Below are positions 1 through 6,323 of a stretch of 7,568 bases of DNA, piece after piece. The number at the start of each line of letters is the position of its first letter. Position 1 is the stretch's first letter. The notes beneath the pieces are model-generated. The model was not told the DNA's origin. It was given only the letters and a program-made list of their open reading frames with translations, and searched no databases. The position numbers and the translations under genes are program-made. The stretch comes from Streptosporangiaceae bacterium (lineage in GTDB: Bacteria; Actinomycetota; Actinomycetes; Streptosporangiales; Streptosporangiaceae): contig JASIJN010000313.1 in assembly GCA_030050125.1 (NCBI GenBank), positions 1-7,568 of the forward strand. Direction: 5' to 3'.

Positions 1-494
1 ATCGGGATCCGCTCCTGGACCGGCCGGGCGGCCGAGGTGAGGTCCATTCGCCCGGTGCGGTACCTGTAGTGCTGCCCCTGGTAGCTGGTCTGGCCCTGCC
101 ACAGCGCCCGGATCAGGTCGATGCCCTCGTCCAGCCTCTCGGCACGCCCGCGCAGGTCGGTGACCTCGGCGGTGTCGGGGAGATCGGTGTCCACCGCCCC
201 GGTCCCGACCGCGAGCACCGCCCGGCCGCCAGACAGCTGGTCCAGCGTCGCCACCTGGCTGGCCACCTTCCAGGGGCGGCGCCACGGCAGCGGCGTGAGC
301 ATGGTGCCCAGCCGGACCCGGGTGGTGCGGACGGCCATCGCGGCCAGCAGGCTCCAGGCGTCGACCCCGTAGGCCGCCTCCCACACGAACACCCCGTCCC
401 ACCCGGCCTGCTCGGCCAGCACCGCCTGCTCCAGCTGCCGGACCGCGGTCCCTCCGGGCAGCACGGCGCCGAAGCGCATCTTGTTGTCGGCCAT
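1..494 (-). CDS. Luciferase-like monooxygenase family oxidoreductase, partial (N-terminal 164 residues)
   Basis: The reading frame starts at ATG (494..492) and stays open to the window edge, so the C-terminal half is missing. The protein begins MADNKMRFGAVLPGG and continues with features of the luciferase-like (LLM) TIM-barrel family: an early A-E-QAGWDGVFVWE strand-helix (about residues 27-39), TTRVRLGTMLTPLPWRRPW (about 57-75), the ATLDQLSGGRAVLAVGTGA segment (about 82-100), RAERLDEGIDLIRALW (about 117-132) and a terminal RPVQERIP where the family usually reads RPxQ-RIPIW. Family members use FMN or, often in actinomycetes, coenzyme F420 to oxidise or reduce small organic molecules in the cytoplasm. 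Neither cofactor nor substrate can be read from this fragment. A second in-frame ATG lies at 479..477. No Shine-Dalgarno sequence precedes either; a TAAGAC hexamer six bases before the first ATG suggests a leaderless message, which favours that start. It is divergent from the AbiV-family gene. Confidence 0.9.
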   Translation of the reverse strand, partial: MADNKMRFGAVLPGGTAVRQLEQAVLAEQAGWDGVFVWEAAYGVDAWSLLAAMAVRTTRVRLGTMLTPLPWRRPWKVASQVATLDQLSGGRAVLAVGTGAVDTDLPDTAEVTDLRGRAERLDEGIDLIRALWQGQTSYQGQHYRYRTGRMDLTSAARPVQERIP

Positions 495-500
495 AGCGCG

Positions 501-506
501 GTCTTA
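501..506 (-). promoter_or_regulatory. Candidate -10 element of a leaderless promoter for the LLM oxidoreductase gene
   Basis: On the minus strand TAAGAC lies six bases before the ATG at 494. If transcription starts at that A, the hexamer covers -12 to -7, the usual place for a -10 element. It matches TANNNT except for the last base. No -35 hexamer and no Shine-Dalgarno sequence are evident. Inference from spacing only. Confidence 0.35.
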
Positions 507-569
507 TCACGAGCCGCCGGGGCCGGCGCCAGCCCCGGGCCGAGGCGATCCGCGGGTGAGGTGGCTGGC

Positions 570-575
570 TAATCT
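570..575 (+). promoter_or_regulatory. Candidate -10 element of a leaderless promoter for the AbiV-family gene
   Basis: TAATCT matches the actinobacterial -10 pattern TANNNT and lies six bases before the GTG at 582, so it would cover -12 to -7 of a transcript starting on the start codon itself. No purine-rich ribosome site lies at normal distance. No -35 box is recognisable 16-18 bases upstream. It supports GTG 582 as the true start. Confidence 0.4.
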
Positions 576-581
576 GGCGGT

Positions 582-1319
582 GTGGATCTTTCGGCGATCA
601 AGGCGGCGAGCAGATCCGAGCTCTATGCGTGCAGCGTCGCGGCGGCGCGCAACACGCAGGGGCTGCTGCACGACGCCGAGACCCTGGCTCGCTCGGGCGG
701 CGTGGCGCGGGCATACTCGCTGGCGGCGCTGGCGGTCGAGGAGTGCGGCAAGGCCGGCGTCCTCTGCTTGCTGGCGGTGCTGTCCAGGTCGGCGAGGATG
801 CAGGCACCGGTGGGCCGGATGCTGGAATGGCACCAGCTGAAGCAGGTGGGAGGACTGCTGATCGCGCTGCTGACATTCGACGAGCCTGGCCTGGCGTCCA
901 AGCTCGCGGCCATGCCCAGGGCGCAAGTGGAGCAGATCCTGACCATCCTGAGCGTGCCCGCGGAGGAAGCGGATCGGCTCAAGCGGCGCGGCCTGTACGC
1001 GGATATGGACCGGTCCGGCCACATCCGTGAGCCATCGGAGATCACCGACGCCGAGGTCACGATCCAGCTCGCGCGGGCGCGGCAGGCCGCCGCGTCGGTC
1101 GCCTGGCTGCTCACGCCGGCGGCCCGGGCCCGGCTGGTCGATCCCCCCGCCGAGACGGTCGAGCTTGCCTTCGCGCTGGCCAGCGCCCTCAGCAGAGCCG
1201 GACATCCCCGTACTCCCCGAGCCGCTGCCGACGTCATGCTGAACGCGGCCAGCAAGCTGGGCGACGTCATGACGACCGGGGACGCACACCCCGGACCCGC
1301 ACGGGCGCGGCGCGCCTAG
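582..1319 (+). CDS. AbiV-family HEPN protein (candidate abortive-infection phage resistance)
   Basis: This 245-residue protein reads like the AbiV branch of the HEPN superfamily. Residues 20-65 form the family's hallmark: an N-x7-DAETLA helix, then [20 protein letters not shown] with the EE-x-GK motif at E53, E54, G56, K57. Further matches are a W-H-x-L-K segment near H84 and the GLYADMD...P-EIT-AE block at about 137-159, where AbiV proteins have a GLYVD...P-IT pattern. The rest is predicted all-helical with no membrane segment or signal peptide. In Lactococcus, AbiV blocks lytic phage growth after infection; many HEPN proteins are RNases, but I do not see a clear R-x4-6-H catalytic motif, so nuclease activity is uncertain. 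The GTG start is preceded by a -10-like TAATCT and no ribosome site. The 3' end overlaps the aceE stop by 4 bases on the opposite strand. GC is like its neighbours, so recent transfer is not evident. Family call is from memory of motifs. Confidence 0.8.
   Translation: MDLSAIKAASRSELYACSVAAARNTQGLLHDAETLARSGGVARAYSLAALAVEECGKAGVLCLLAVLSRSARMQAPVGRMLEWHQLKQVGGLLIALLTFDEPGLASKLAAMPRAQVEQILTILSVPAEEADRLKRRGLYADMDRSGHIREPSEITDAEVTIQLARARQAAASVAWLLTPAARARLVDPPAETVELAFALASALSRAGHPRTPRAAADVMLNAASKLGDVMTTGDAHPGPARARRA
1276..1294. terminator. Possible hairpin terminator for aceE, inside the AbiV-family gene
   Basis: Arms CCGGGG and CCCCGG pair perfectly (6 bp, all G-C) around a 7-base loop. The hairpin lies 21 bases beyond the aceE stop in the aceE direction and inside the last codons of the convergent gene. 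There is no U tract on either side. U-less hairpins have been proposed to terminate in actinomycetes, but a short GC stem can arise by chance at this composition. Confidence 0.25.
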
Positions 1320-4081
1320 AGCGCGTCGCTGACGTCGAGGTCGAGCCGGTACCTGGCGATCGCCTGGGTCAGGACCTCGGGCTTGACCTCGCCGATCTTG
1401 GCCAGCTGGCTGAGCACGGCCAGGGTGATCGACTCGGCGTCCACGTGGAAGAACCGCCGGGCGGCGGCCCGGGTGTCGGAGAAGCCCCAGCCGTCGGTGC
1501 CGAGCGACGTGAACGGTGCGTTCACCCACCGGGCGACCTGGTCGGGTACCGCGCGGATCCAGTCGCTGACCGCCACCACCGGGCCCGGGTGATCCGCCAG
1601 CGCGCTGGTGACATAGGGCACGCGCGGCTCGGCGTCCGGGTGCAGCAGGTTCCACTCGTCGCAGCGCAGCGCCTCCCGGCGCAGCTCGGTCCAGGACGTG
1701 GCCGACCACACCTCGGCCGCCACGCCCCAGTCCTCGGCCAGCAGCCGCTGCGCCTCGAGAGCCCAGCGCAGCCCCACGCCCGAGCCGAGGATCCGGCCCC
1801 GGGGCCGGTCCGCGTCGGCCTGCTCGGCCGCCCGCGGCGCGTCGGCGTACCGGTACAGGCCGCGCAGGATGTCCCGCTCCAGCGCCTCGGTGCCGCCGGG
1901 ATAGTCGGCTGGCTCGGCCGGCTGCACGTAGGGCTCGTTGTACACGCTGAGGTAGTAGAAGATGTCCTCGCCGTCGGGGTGCTCGGGGGAGGAACCGTAC
2001 ATGCGCCGCAGCGCGTCCTTGACGATGTAGGCGAGCTCGAACGCCCACGCCGCGTCGTAGGCCACGCAGGCCGGGCTGACCGAGGCCAGGAGCACCGAGT
2101 GGCCGTCGTTGTGCTGCAGGCCCTCCCCGGTGAGCGTGGTGCGGCCGGCGGTCGCCCCCAGCAGGAAGCCGCGGCCGAGCTGATCGCCGAACGCCCACAT
2201 CTGATCGCCGGTCCGCTGGAACCCGAACATCGAGTAGAAGATGTAGACCGGGATCATGTGGGTGCTGTGCGTCGCGTAGGCCGTGCCGGCGGCGATGGTC
2301 GTGCCCATCGCCCCGGCCTCGCTGATCCCCTCGTGCAGGATCTGGCCCTTGGCCGCCTCCTTGTAGGACAGCAGCAGGTTACGGTCGACGGCCTCGTAGG
2401 TCTGACCGTGCGGGTCGTAGATCTTCGCCGTCGGGAACAGGGAGTCCATCCCGAACGTGCGCGCCTCGTCGGGGATGACCGGCACGAACCGCCAGCCGAT
2501 CTCGGGGTCCTTCATCAGGTCCTTGAGCAGCCTGACGAACGCCATCGTGGTGGCGACCGGCTGCTTGCCCGACCCCTTCTTCAGCTCGGCATAGGGCGCG
2601 TCGCCGGGCTGGGTGACCGGCCTGGCCCGCACCACGCGGCGGGGCAGGTACCCGCCGAGCGCCGCCCTGCGCTCCTTCATGTACTGGATCTCGTCGGACT
2701 TCTCGCCCGGATGGTAGTAGGGCGGCAGTTCGGCCTCCAGGGCCGCGTCCGGGATCTCCAGGTACAGCCGGTCGCGGAACTCCTTGAGCTCGGCCACCGT
2801 CAGCTTCTTCATCTGGTGCGTGGCGTTGCGGGCCTCGAAGTCCGGGCCAAGCGTCCAGCCCTTGATCGTGTGGGCCAGGATCACGGTCGGCTGGCCGACG
2901 TGTTCCTGGGCGGCCTTGAACGCCGCGTAGACCTTGCGGTAGTCGTGGCCGCCGCGGGACAGGTTGCGGATCTCGTCGTCGGACAGGTGCTCGACCATGG
3001 CCCGCAGCCGTGGGTCGCCGCCGAAGAAGTTCTCCCTGGTGTACGCGCCCGACTCGACCGCGTAGGTCTGGAACTGGCCGTCGGGCGTGGTGTTCATCTT
3101 GTTGACCAGCACGCCGTCGGTGTCCTTGGCCAGCAGGGGATCCCAGTCCCGGCCCCAGATGACCTTGATCACGTTCCAGCCGGCGCCGCGGAACCACGCT
3201 TCCAGCTCCTGGATGATCTTCCCGTTGCCGCGGACCGGCCCGTCCAGGCGCTGCAGGTTGCCGTTGATCACGAAGGTGAGGTTGTCCAGCTCCTCGCGGG
3301 CCGCCAGCCAGATGGCGCCGCGCGCCTCCGGCTCGTCCATCTCGCCGTCGCCGAGGAAGGCCCAGACGTGGGAGCGGCTGGTGTCCTTGATCTCCCGGGC
3401 CAGCAGGTACCGGTTGAACCGGGCCTGGTAGATGGCGTCGATCGCGCCCAGCCCCATGGACACCGTCGGGAACTCCCAGAAGTCCGGCATCAGCCGGGGA
3501 TGCGGGTAGGACGGCAGGCCGCCGCCCGGGTGGGACAGCTCCTGGCGGAACCCGTTCAGCTGGTCCTCGGTCAGGCGCCCCTCGAGGAACGCGCGGGCGT
3601 AGATGCCCGGGGCCGCGTGGCCCTGGATGAACACCTGGTCGCCGGACTCGCCGTGGTCCTTGCCGTGGAAGAAGTGGTTGAACCCGACCTCGTACAGGCT
3701 GGCCGCCGAGGCGTAGGTGGCGATGTGGCCGCCGACGCCCATCCCCGGCCGGTTGGCCCGGGGCACCATCACCGCGGCGTTCCACCGGATATAGGCCCGG
3801 ATCCGGCGCTCCACGTACTCGTCGCCGGGGAACCAGGGCTCATGCTCCGGGGGGATCGTGTTGATGTAGTCCGTGCTGCGCAGCCCCGGCACGCCGACCT
3901 GCTGTTCGCGGGCCCGCTCCAGCAGCCGGAGCATGACGTACCTGGCCCGGGCGCGGCCCCGGGTCCGGACGACGTTGTCGAACGAGTCGATCCACTCCCG
4001 GGTCTCGTCGGGGTCGATGTCCGGCAGCTGGGTGGGCAGGCCGTCGCTGATGATCGAGAAGCGCTGGCGTCCTGATGCCAC
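1316..4081 (-). CDS. aceE: Pyruvate dehydrogenase E1 component, homodimeric type
   Basis: AceE decarboxylates pyruvate with thiamine diphosphate and passes the acetyl group to the lipoyl E2 of the cytoplasmic pyruvate dehydrogenase complex. The 921 residues are close to family size (E. coli 887). Visible landmarks, aligned by eye to E. coli AceE: active-site histidines H136 (FNHFFHG; E. coli H106), H155 (QGHAAPG; H142), H422 (THQMKK; H407) and H657 ([10 protein letters not shown]640); the cofactor motif GDGEMDEPE at 244-252 running to [11 protein letters not shown] at 273-283; the glutamate of EGISEAG (E588; E571) that activates the thiamine ring; and the actinobacterial [11 protein letters not shown] near the C-terminus. 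G274 replaces the cysteine usual in the NCN motif. The GTG start (4081..4079) has a GAGGA ribosome site at 4093..4089 with 7-base spacing. The leader contains a perfect 11-bp inverted repeat. E2 and E3 genes are not in the window. Confidence 0.98.
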   Translation of the reverse strand: MASGRQRFSIISDGLPTQLPDIDPDETREWIDSFDNVVRTRGRARARYVMLRLLERAREQQVGVPGLRSTDYINTIPPEHEPWFPGDEYVERRIRAYIRWNAAVMVPRANRPGMGVGGHIATYASAASLYEVGFNHFFHGKDHGESGDQVFIQGHAAPGIYARAFLEGRLTEDQLNGFRQELSHPGGGLPSYPHPRLMPDFWEFPTVSMGLGAIDAIYQARFNRYLLAREIKDTSRSHVWAFLGDGEMDEPEARGAIWLAAREELDNLTFVINGNLQRLDGPVRGNGKIIQELEAWFRGAGWNVIKVIWGRDWDPLLAKDTDGVLVNKMNTTPDGQFQTYAVESGAYTRENFFGGDPRLRAMVEHLSDDEIRNLSRGGHDYRKVYAAFKAAQEHVGQPTVILAHTIKGWTLGPDFEARNATHQMKKLTVAELKEFRDRLYLEIPDAALEAELPPYYHPGEKSDEIQYMKERRAALGGYLPRRVVRARPVTQPGDAPYAELKKGSGKQPVATTMAFVRLLKDLMKDPEIGWRFVPVIPDEARTFGMDSLFPTAKIYDPHGQTYEAVDRNLLLSYKEAAKGQILHEGISEAGAMGTTIAAGTAYATHSTHMIPVYIFYSMFGFQRTGDQMWAFGDQLGRGFLLGATAGRTTLTGEGLQHNDGHSVLLASVSPACVAYDAAWAFELAYIVKDALRRMYGSSPEHPDGEDIFYYLSVYNEPYVQPAEPADYPGGTEALERDILRGLYRYADAPRAAEQADADRPRGRILGSGVGLRWALEAQRLLAEDWGVAAEVWSATSWTELRREALRCDEWNLLHPDAEPRVPYVTSALADHPGPVVAVSDWIRAVPDQVARWVNAPFTSLGTDGWGFSDTRAAARRFFHVDAESITLAVLSQLAKIGEVKPEVLTQAIARYRLDLDVSDAL

Positions 4082-4106
4082 GGAGTGTTCCTCGCCTTCC
4101 CACGGT

Positions 4107-4130
4107 GCCGCGGCCGGGACCGGCCGCGGC
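4107..4130 (-). promoter_or_regulatory. Perfect 11-bp inverted repeat in the aceE leader
   Basis: Arms GCCGCGGCCGG and CCGGCCGCGGC are exact reverse complements separated by only GA. As RNA it would fold into a very stable GC hairpin with the innermost pair probably open to give a 4-base loop. It lies 25 bases before the aceE start and 13 bases before its ribosome site. It may stabilise the transcript's 5' end, act as an attenuator, or be an operator as DNA. The function is inference; the repeat itself is certain. Confidence 0.55.
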
Positions 4131-4235
4131 CTCCGCTGGTATGTCTTGCCTGGCAGCAGGCTGCCGCCACGTGTACTTTCGTTGTTTCCATTCTCATCCT
4201 GGTACGCGGGTGCCCGGAACGCATCTCTACTGCGC

Positions 4236-4249
4236 GGTAACCGGTCACC
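4236..4249. promoter_or_regulatory. Tandem GGTNACC near-palindrome, possible operator
   Basis: GGTAACC is followed directly by GGTCACC. The whole 14-mer is a palindrome apart from one symmetric pair of positions (A/C), centred on ACCGGT. It lies between the divergent aceE and DUF1918 genes, where a regulator could act on either. No known binding-site family was assigned. Confidence 0.25.
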
Positions 4250-4271
4250 GCCGGGACCGGGGGAGCTTCAC

Positions 4272-4304
4272 TTGACTGTTTGCGTATGCCACGCTGGGTA
4301 CACC
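4272..4304 (+). promoter_or_regulatory. Weak promoter candidate for the DUF1918 gene run
   Basis: TTGACT (4272-4277) is a good -35 hexamer. The best -10-like bases downstream are around GGTACACC, but the TAC starts 21 bases after the -35 box, longer than the usual 16-19. The position, about 35-60 bases before the ATG at 4337, is reasonable. Only the -35 half is convincing. Confidence 0.22.
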
Positions 4305-4322
4305 AGGAGCAAGCAACTGGTG

Positions 4323-4330
4323 AAGGAGGT
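4323..4330 (+). promoter_or_regulatory. Strong Shine-Dalgarno sequence fixing the DUF1918 start
   Basis: AAGGAGGT matches the 16S rRNA 3' end closely and lies six bases before the ATG at 4337. This selects that ATG over the in-frame TTG at 4280, which has no ribosome site and would add 19 residues not expected in the family. Confidence 0.85.
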
Positions 4331-4336
4331 GCACGC

Positions 4337-4561
4337 ATGCATGCTGTGGTCGGCGACCGGCTGCACGTGCGCGGGAACGTCGTCGGGCATCCTGACCGGT
4401 CCGGTGAGATCCTCGAGGTCCGAGACTCGGGTGGAGCTCCGCCGTATCTGGTGCGGTTCGACGACGGCCATACCTGCCTGGTCTTCCCCGGGCCCGACGC
4501 GGTCGTCGAGCACCCGCAGCGGAAGACCAGGGCCGCCAAGGGCAAAACGGCGAAGGCCTAG
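4337..4561 (+). CDS. DUF1918 domain protein
   Basis: This 74-residue protein begins MHAVVGDRLHVRG, then has R-SGEILEVRD and PPYLVRFDDGHTCLVFPGPDAVVE, the full DUF1918 signature (about residues 1-59): a small beta-barrel-like domain found mainly in actinobacteria. The C-terminal 15 residues are lysine/arginine-rich and probably disordered. The function is not known to me; the basic tail could suggest nucleic-acid contact, but that is speculation. It is first in the plus-strand run and lies 45 bases before the YjbQ-family gene, so cotranscription is plausible. Gene and start are secure because of the AAGGAGGT ribosome site. Confidence 0.93.
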   Translation: MHAVVGDRLHVRGNVVGHPDRSGEILEVRDSGGAPPYLVRFDDGHTCLVFPGPDAVVEHPQRKTRAAKGKTAKA

Positions 4562-4606
4562 CCCCCGGTCGGGCGCACCTGTGCGGTGCGCGACGGCGCG
4601 TTCAAA

Positions 4607-5017
4607 ATGAAGACGGAAGTCTTCCGGGTGCACACCGGCGGCCGGGATATCGTGCACGACATCACGCCGCAGTGCGCCGAATTCGCGCTCCAGGCATCCG
4701 GCGGTGGCGACGGCCTGCTGCACGTGTTCGTGCCGCACGCGACCGCGGGGGTCGTGCTGATGGAGCTGGGCGCGGGCAGCGACCGCGATCTGCTGGCCGT
4801 GCTGGCTGACCTGCTGCCGGCCGACGACCGGTGGCAGCACGCGCACGGGTCACGCGGGCACGGGCGCTCGCATGTGCTGCCCGCCTTCGTGGCGCCGTTC
4901 ACGATCGTGCCCGTGATGGCCGGCCGGCTCGCGCTTGGTACGTGGCAATCGGTAGCAATTGTGGATCTTAATGTCGATAATCCGGACAGGCAGGTCCGGT
5001 TGTCGCTGCTCGGGTAA
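4607..5017 (+). CDS. YjbQ/UPF0047 family protein (possible secondary thiamine-phosphate synthase)
   Basis: The 136 residues match the YjbQ family along their length: MKTEVFRVHT...VHDIT at the start, VFVPHATAGVVLME (H44 and E53, the family's H-TAG---E motif), a histidine cluster H78, H80, H85, H89 that would form the anion- or metal-binding site of the trimer, and LALGTWQSVAIVDLN near the end (GTWQ 111-114). E. coli YjbQ can replace thiamine-phosphate synthase weakly in vivo, but its main role is unsettled; that reaction would relate to the cofactor of neighbouring AceE, though this link is only suggestive. The ATG at 4607 is chosen because family members begin near this point. An in-frame GTG at 4586 would add 7 residues, and neither start has a clear ribosome site. 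An AT-richer patch lies at about 4940-4985, near the 3' end. Confidence 0.9.
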   Translation: MKTEVFRVHTGGRDIVHDITPQCAEFALQASGGGDGLLHVFVPHATAGVVLMELGAGSDRDLLAVLADLLPADDRWQHAHGSRGHGRSHVLPAFVAPFTIVPVMAGRLALGTWQSVAIVDLNVDNPDRQVRLSLLG

Positions 5018-5228
5018 TCGGGCGGGGCGCGGGGGAAGATCAAGTCATGACCGGTGTTTTGGCTCTGTGTACGAATTGTGACTTGCGCGTCGGCCCCACC
5101 CAGTGTGAACTGTCCGATCAAGAGGTGACGGTGCGACCCGCGCCGTACCTGACTTCGACCGCCTGCGGGCGCGGCGTGGCCCCGGCCGCGCGGCGCCGGG
5201 CAGCGGGAAAGGACTCGGGAGGACGTCA
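5018..5228 (+). other. Intergenic region before the DUF3052 gene
   Basis: This gap has an AT-richer patch at 5040-5100 that may hold a promoter: TGACCG (5048-5053), 16 bases, then TACGAAT (from 5070) is the best pair I can see, and it is weak. A hairpin with perfect 6-bp arms CCCGGC/GCCGGG (5181-5200) lies just before the ribosome site. A 61-codon frame (5047-5232) that overlaps the next start by four bases is possible but not supported as a gene. Confidence 0.4.
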
Positions 5229-5657
5229 GTGAGCGCGACCGCGGGCCAGGCGCAAGACCAGCGCGACCTGGCCGGGCGGCTTGGCATCAAGCCGGGCCAG
5301 GTGGTGCAGGAGATCGGATACGACGACGACTGCGACGAGCAGATCCGTGACTCGATCGCCGCGGTGCAGGATGTAGAGCTAGTCGACGAGGACTTCGATG
5401 ATGTCGTCGACGTGGTCCTGCTCTGGTGGCGGGACGGGGACGGTGATCTCGTCGATGCCCTGATGGACGCGCTGACACCGCTCACCGACGGCGGCTACAT
5501 CTGGCTGTTCACGCCCAAGGCGGGCCGGGAGGGCCACGTGGAGCCCAGCGAGATCGGCGAGGCCTCGCCGACCGCCGGGCTGTCGCAGACGTCGACCGTG
5601 AGCGCCGGGCGGGACTGGTCGGGCACCCGTCTGGTCGCGCGGAAGGCGCGCCGCTGA
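5229..5657 (+). CDS. DUF3052 family protein
   Basis: This 142-residue cytoplasmic protein matches DUF3052, a family largely confined to actinobacteria. Recognisable blocks are LAGRLGIKPGQVVQEIGYDDDCDE (about 14-37), a strongly acidic stretch ELVDEDFDDVVDVVLLWWRDGDGD (about 50-73), LTDGGYIWLFTPKAGREGHVEPSEI (about 85-109) and a W-GTRLVARK end. There is no membrane segment. The function is unknown to me. The GTG start follows GGGAGGA (5217-5223) with 5-base spacing, so the start is well supported. In M. tuberculosis, as I recall, the homologue (Rv2239c) sits between ahpE and aceE, and the same grouping is seen here. A small inverted repeat AGCCC-ACG-GGGCT begins on the last base of the stop codon (5657-5669), too short to call a terminator. 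Confidence 0.92.
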   Translation: MSATAGQAQDQRDLAGRLGIKPGQVVQEIGYDDDCDEQIRDSIAAVQDVELVDEDFDDVVDVVLLWWRDGDGDLVDALMDALTPLTDGGYIWLFTPKAGREGHVEPSEIGEASPTAGLSQTSTVSAGRDWSGTRLVARKARR

Positions 5658-5814
5658 GCCCACGGGGCTGGGTGGCGCCGCGGTCGGGTCCGTCGGCGGG
5701 CACGGGCGCACGGGTGCATGCCGCGAGTGACGGATCCTGGTGGCAGACTGAGCACATCTCTTGCGTGCGGGCCTGTCTGCGGCCCGCCCAGCACCCCGAG
5801 CGAAAGGACCAGCG

Positions 5815-6276
5815 ATGGCGGTCGAGGTCGGCGAGCAGGCCCCGGATTTCGAGTTGAAGGACCAGCACGGCACGCCCGTGAAGCTGTCAGGCTTCCGCGG
5901 CCAGAAGAACGTGGTCCTGGTGTTCTACCCGCTGGCGTTCAGCGGCGTCTGCACCGGGGAGCTGTGCGCGATGCGCGACGAGTTCCCGGAGGTGAACCGC
6001 GACGACGTGGAGCTGCTCACCGTGTCGGTGGACTCCACCTTCACCCACCGCGCGTGGGCGGACGCCGAGCACTTCGGCTTCGGGCTGCTGTCCGACTTCT
6101 GGCCGCACGGCGCGGTGGCGAAGGCGTACGGCGTGTTCGATGACAACATGGGGATCGCCACGCGCGGCACCTTCGTCATCGATAAGAATGGCGTCGTGCG
6201 GTGGAAGGTCGTGAACCCCATACCGCAGGCCCGTGATATCGCCGAGTATCAGAAGGCGCTGGCGGAGCTGGACTAG
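5815..6276 (+). CDS. ahpE: AhpE-type peroxiredoxin
   Basis: This 153-residue protein has the length of mycobacterial AhpE and strong similarity to it: APDFELKDQHGTPV (9-22), LVFYPLAFSGVCTGELCAMRDEFPE (35-59), LLSDFWPHGAVAKAYGVFD and GIATRGTFVIDKNGVVR. It reduces hydrogen peroxide, organic hydroperoxides or peroxynitrite in the cytoplasm. The peroxidatic cysteine is C46. A second cysteine, C51, gives C-x4-C as in E. coli Bcp and could act as resolving cysteine; M. tuberculosis AhpE lacks it and depends on mycoredoxin or other thiols. The ATG at 5815 follows AAAGGA (5803-5808) at 6-base spacing; the longer frame from 5761 is rejected because it lacks a ribosome site. The gap of 157 bases after the DUF3052 stop leaves room for its own promoter, but none is clear. 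Confidence 0.96.
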   Translation: MAVEVGEQAPDFELKDQHGTPVKLSGFRGQKNVVLVFYPLAFSGVCTGELCAMRDEFPEVNRDDVELLTVSVDSTFTHRAWADAEHFGFGLLSDFWPHGAVAKAYGVFDDNMGIATRGTFVIDKNGVVRWKVVNPIPQARDIAEYQKALAELD

Positions 6277-6323
6277 CTGGCCGGGCGCGTTCTGAGGGAA
6301 CGGCAGAATCGGAATAACGCGCA

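Larger units (their letters stand above)
4082..4336. other. Divergent intergenic region between aceE and the DUF1918 gene
   Basis: This stretch must hold the aceE leader and promoter (leftward) and the promoter of the plus-strand gene run (rightward). Visible structures are the aceE ribosome site (4089-4093), a perfect 11-bp inverted repeat (4107-4130), a 6-bp inverted repeat GGCAGC-AG-GCTGCC (4152-4165), a tandem GGTNACC pair (4236-4249), a TTGACT box (4272-4277) and a strong Shine-Dalgarno sequence (4323-4330). I could not find a convincing aceE -10 element. No gene is supported inside it. Confidence 0.7.

Noticed and set aside
507..2198. 563-codon minus frame crossing the AbiV gene and the aceE 3' part
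   Set aside because: Arg/Gly/Pro-rich shadow translation that conflicts with two well-supported genes.
1445..4075. 876-codon open frame on plus opposite aceE
   Set aside because: It is antisense to a clear aceE gene. In DNA of this GC content, frames opposite real genes stay open; the translation is low-complexity and has no recognisable domain.
4280..4336. 19-residue N-terminal extension of the DUF1918 protein from TTG
   Set aside because: No ribosome site at the TTG, and the extension would contain the AAGGAGGT ribosome site of the internal ATG, where the family normally starts.
4982..4999. CCGGAC/GTCCGG hairpin at the end of the YjbQ-family gene
   Set aside because: Only 6 bp, inside the coding frame, no U tract; expected by chance at this GC.
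5047..5232. 61-codon frame with a CxxC, overlapping the DUF3052 start by four bases
   Set aside because: The first part has AT-rich third positions like intergenic DNA, the tail is Arg/Ala/Gly-rich, the ribosome site is poor and no family is recognised. The DUF3052 gene has its own strong ribosome site and does not need coupling.
5744..5749. CAGACT as a -10 element for the peroxiredoxin
   Set aside because: First base off consensus and no -35-like hexamer at 16-18 bases upstream.
5761..5814. Longer peroxiredoxin start at 5761
   Set aside because: The extra 18 residues do not resemble the family and lack a ribosome site, whereas the ATG at 5815 has AAAGGA at six bases.
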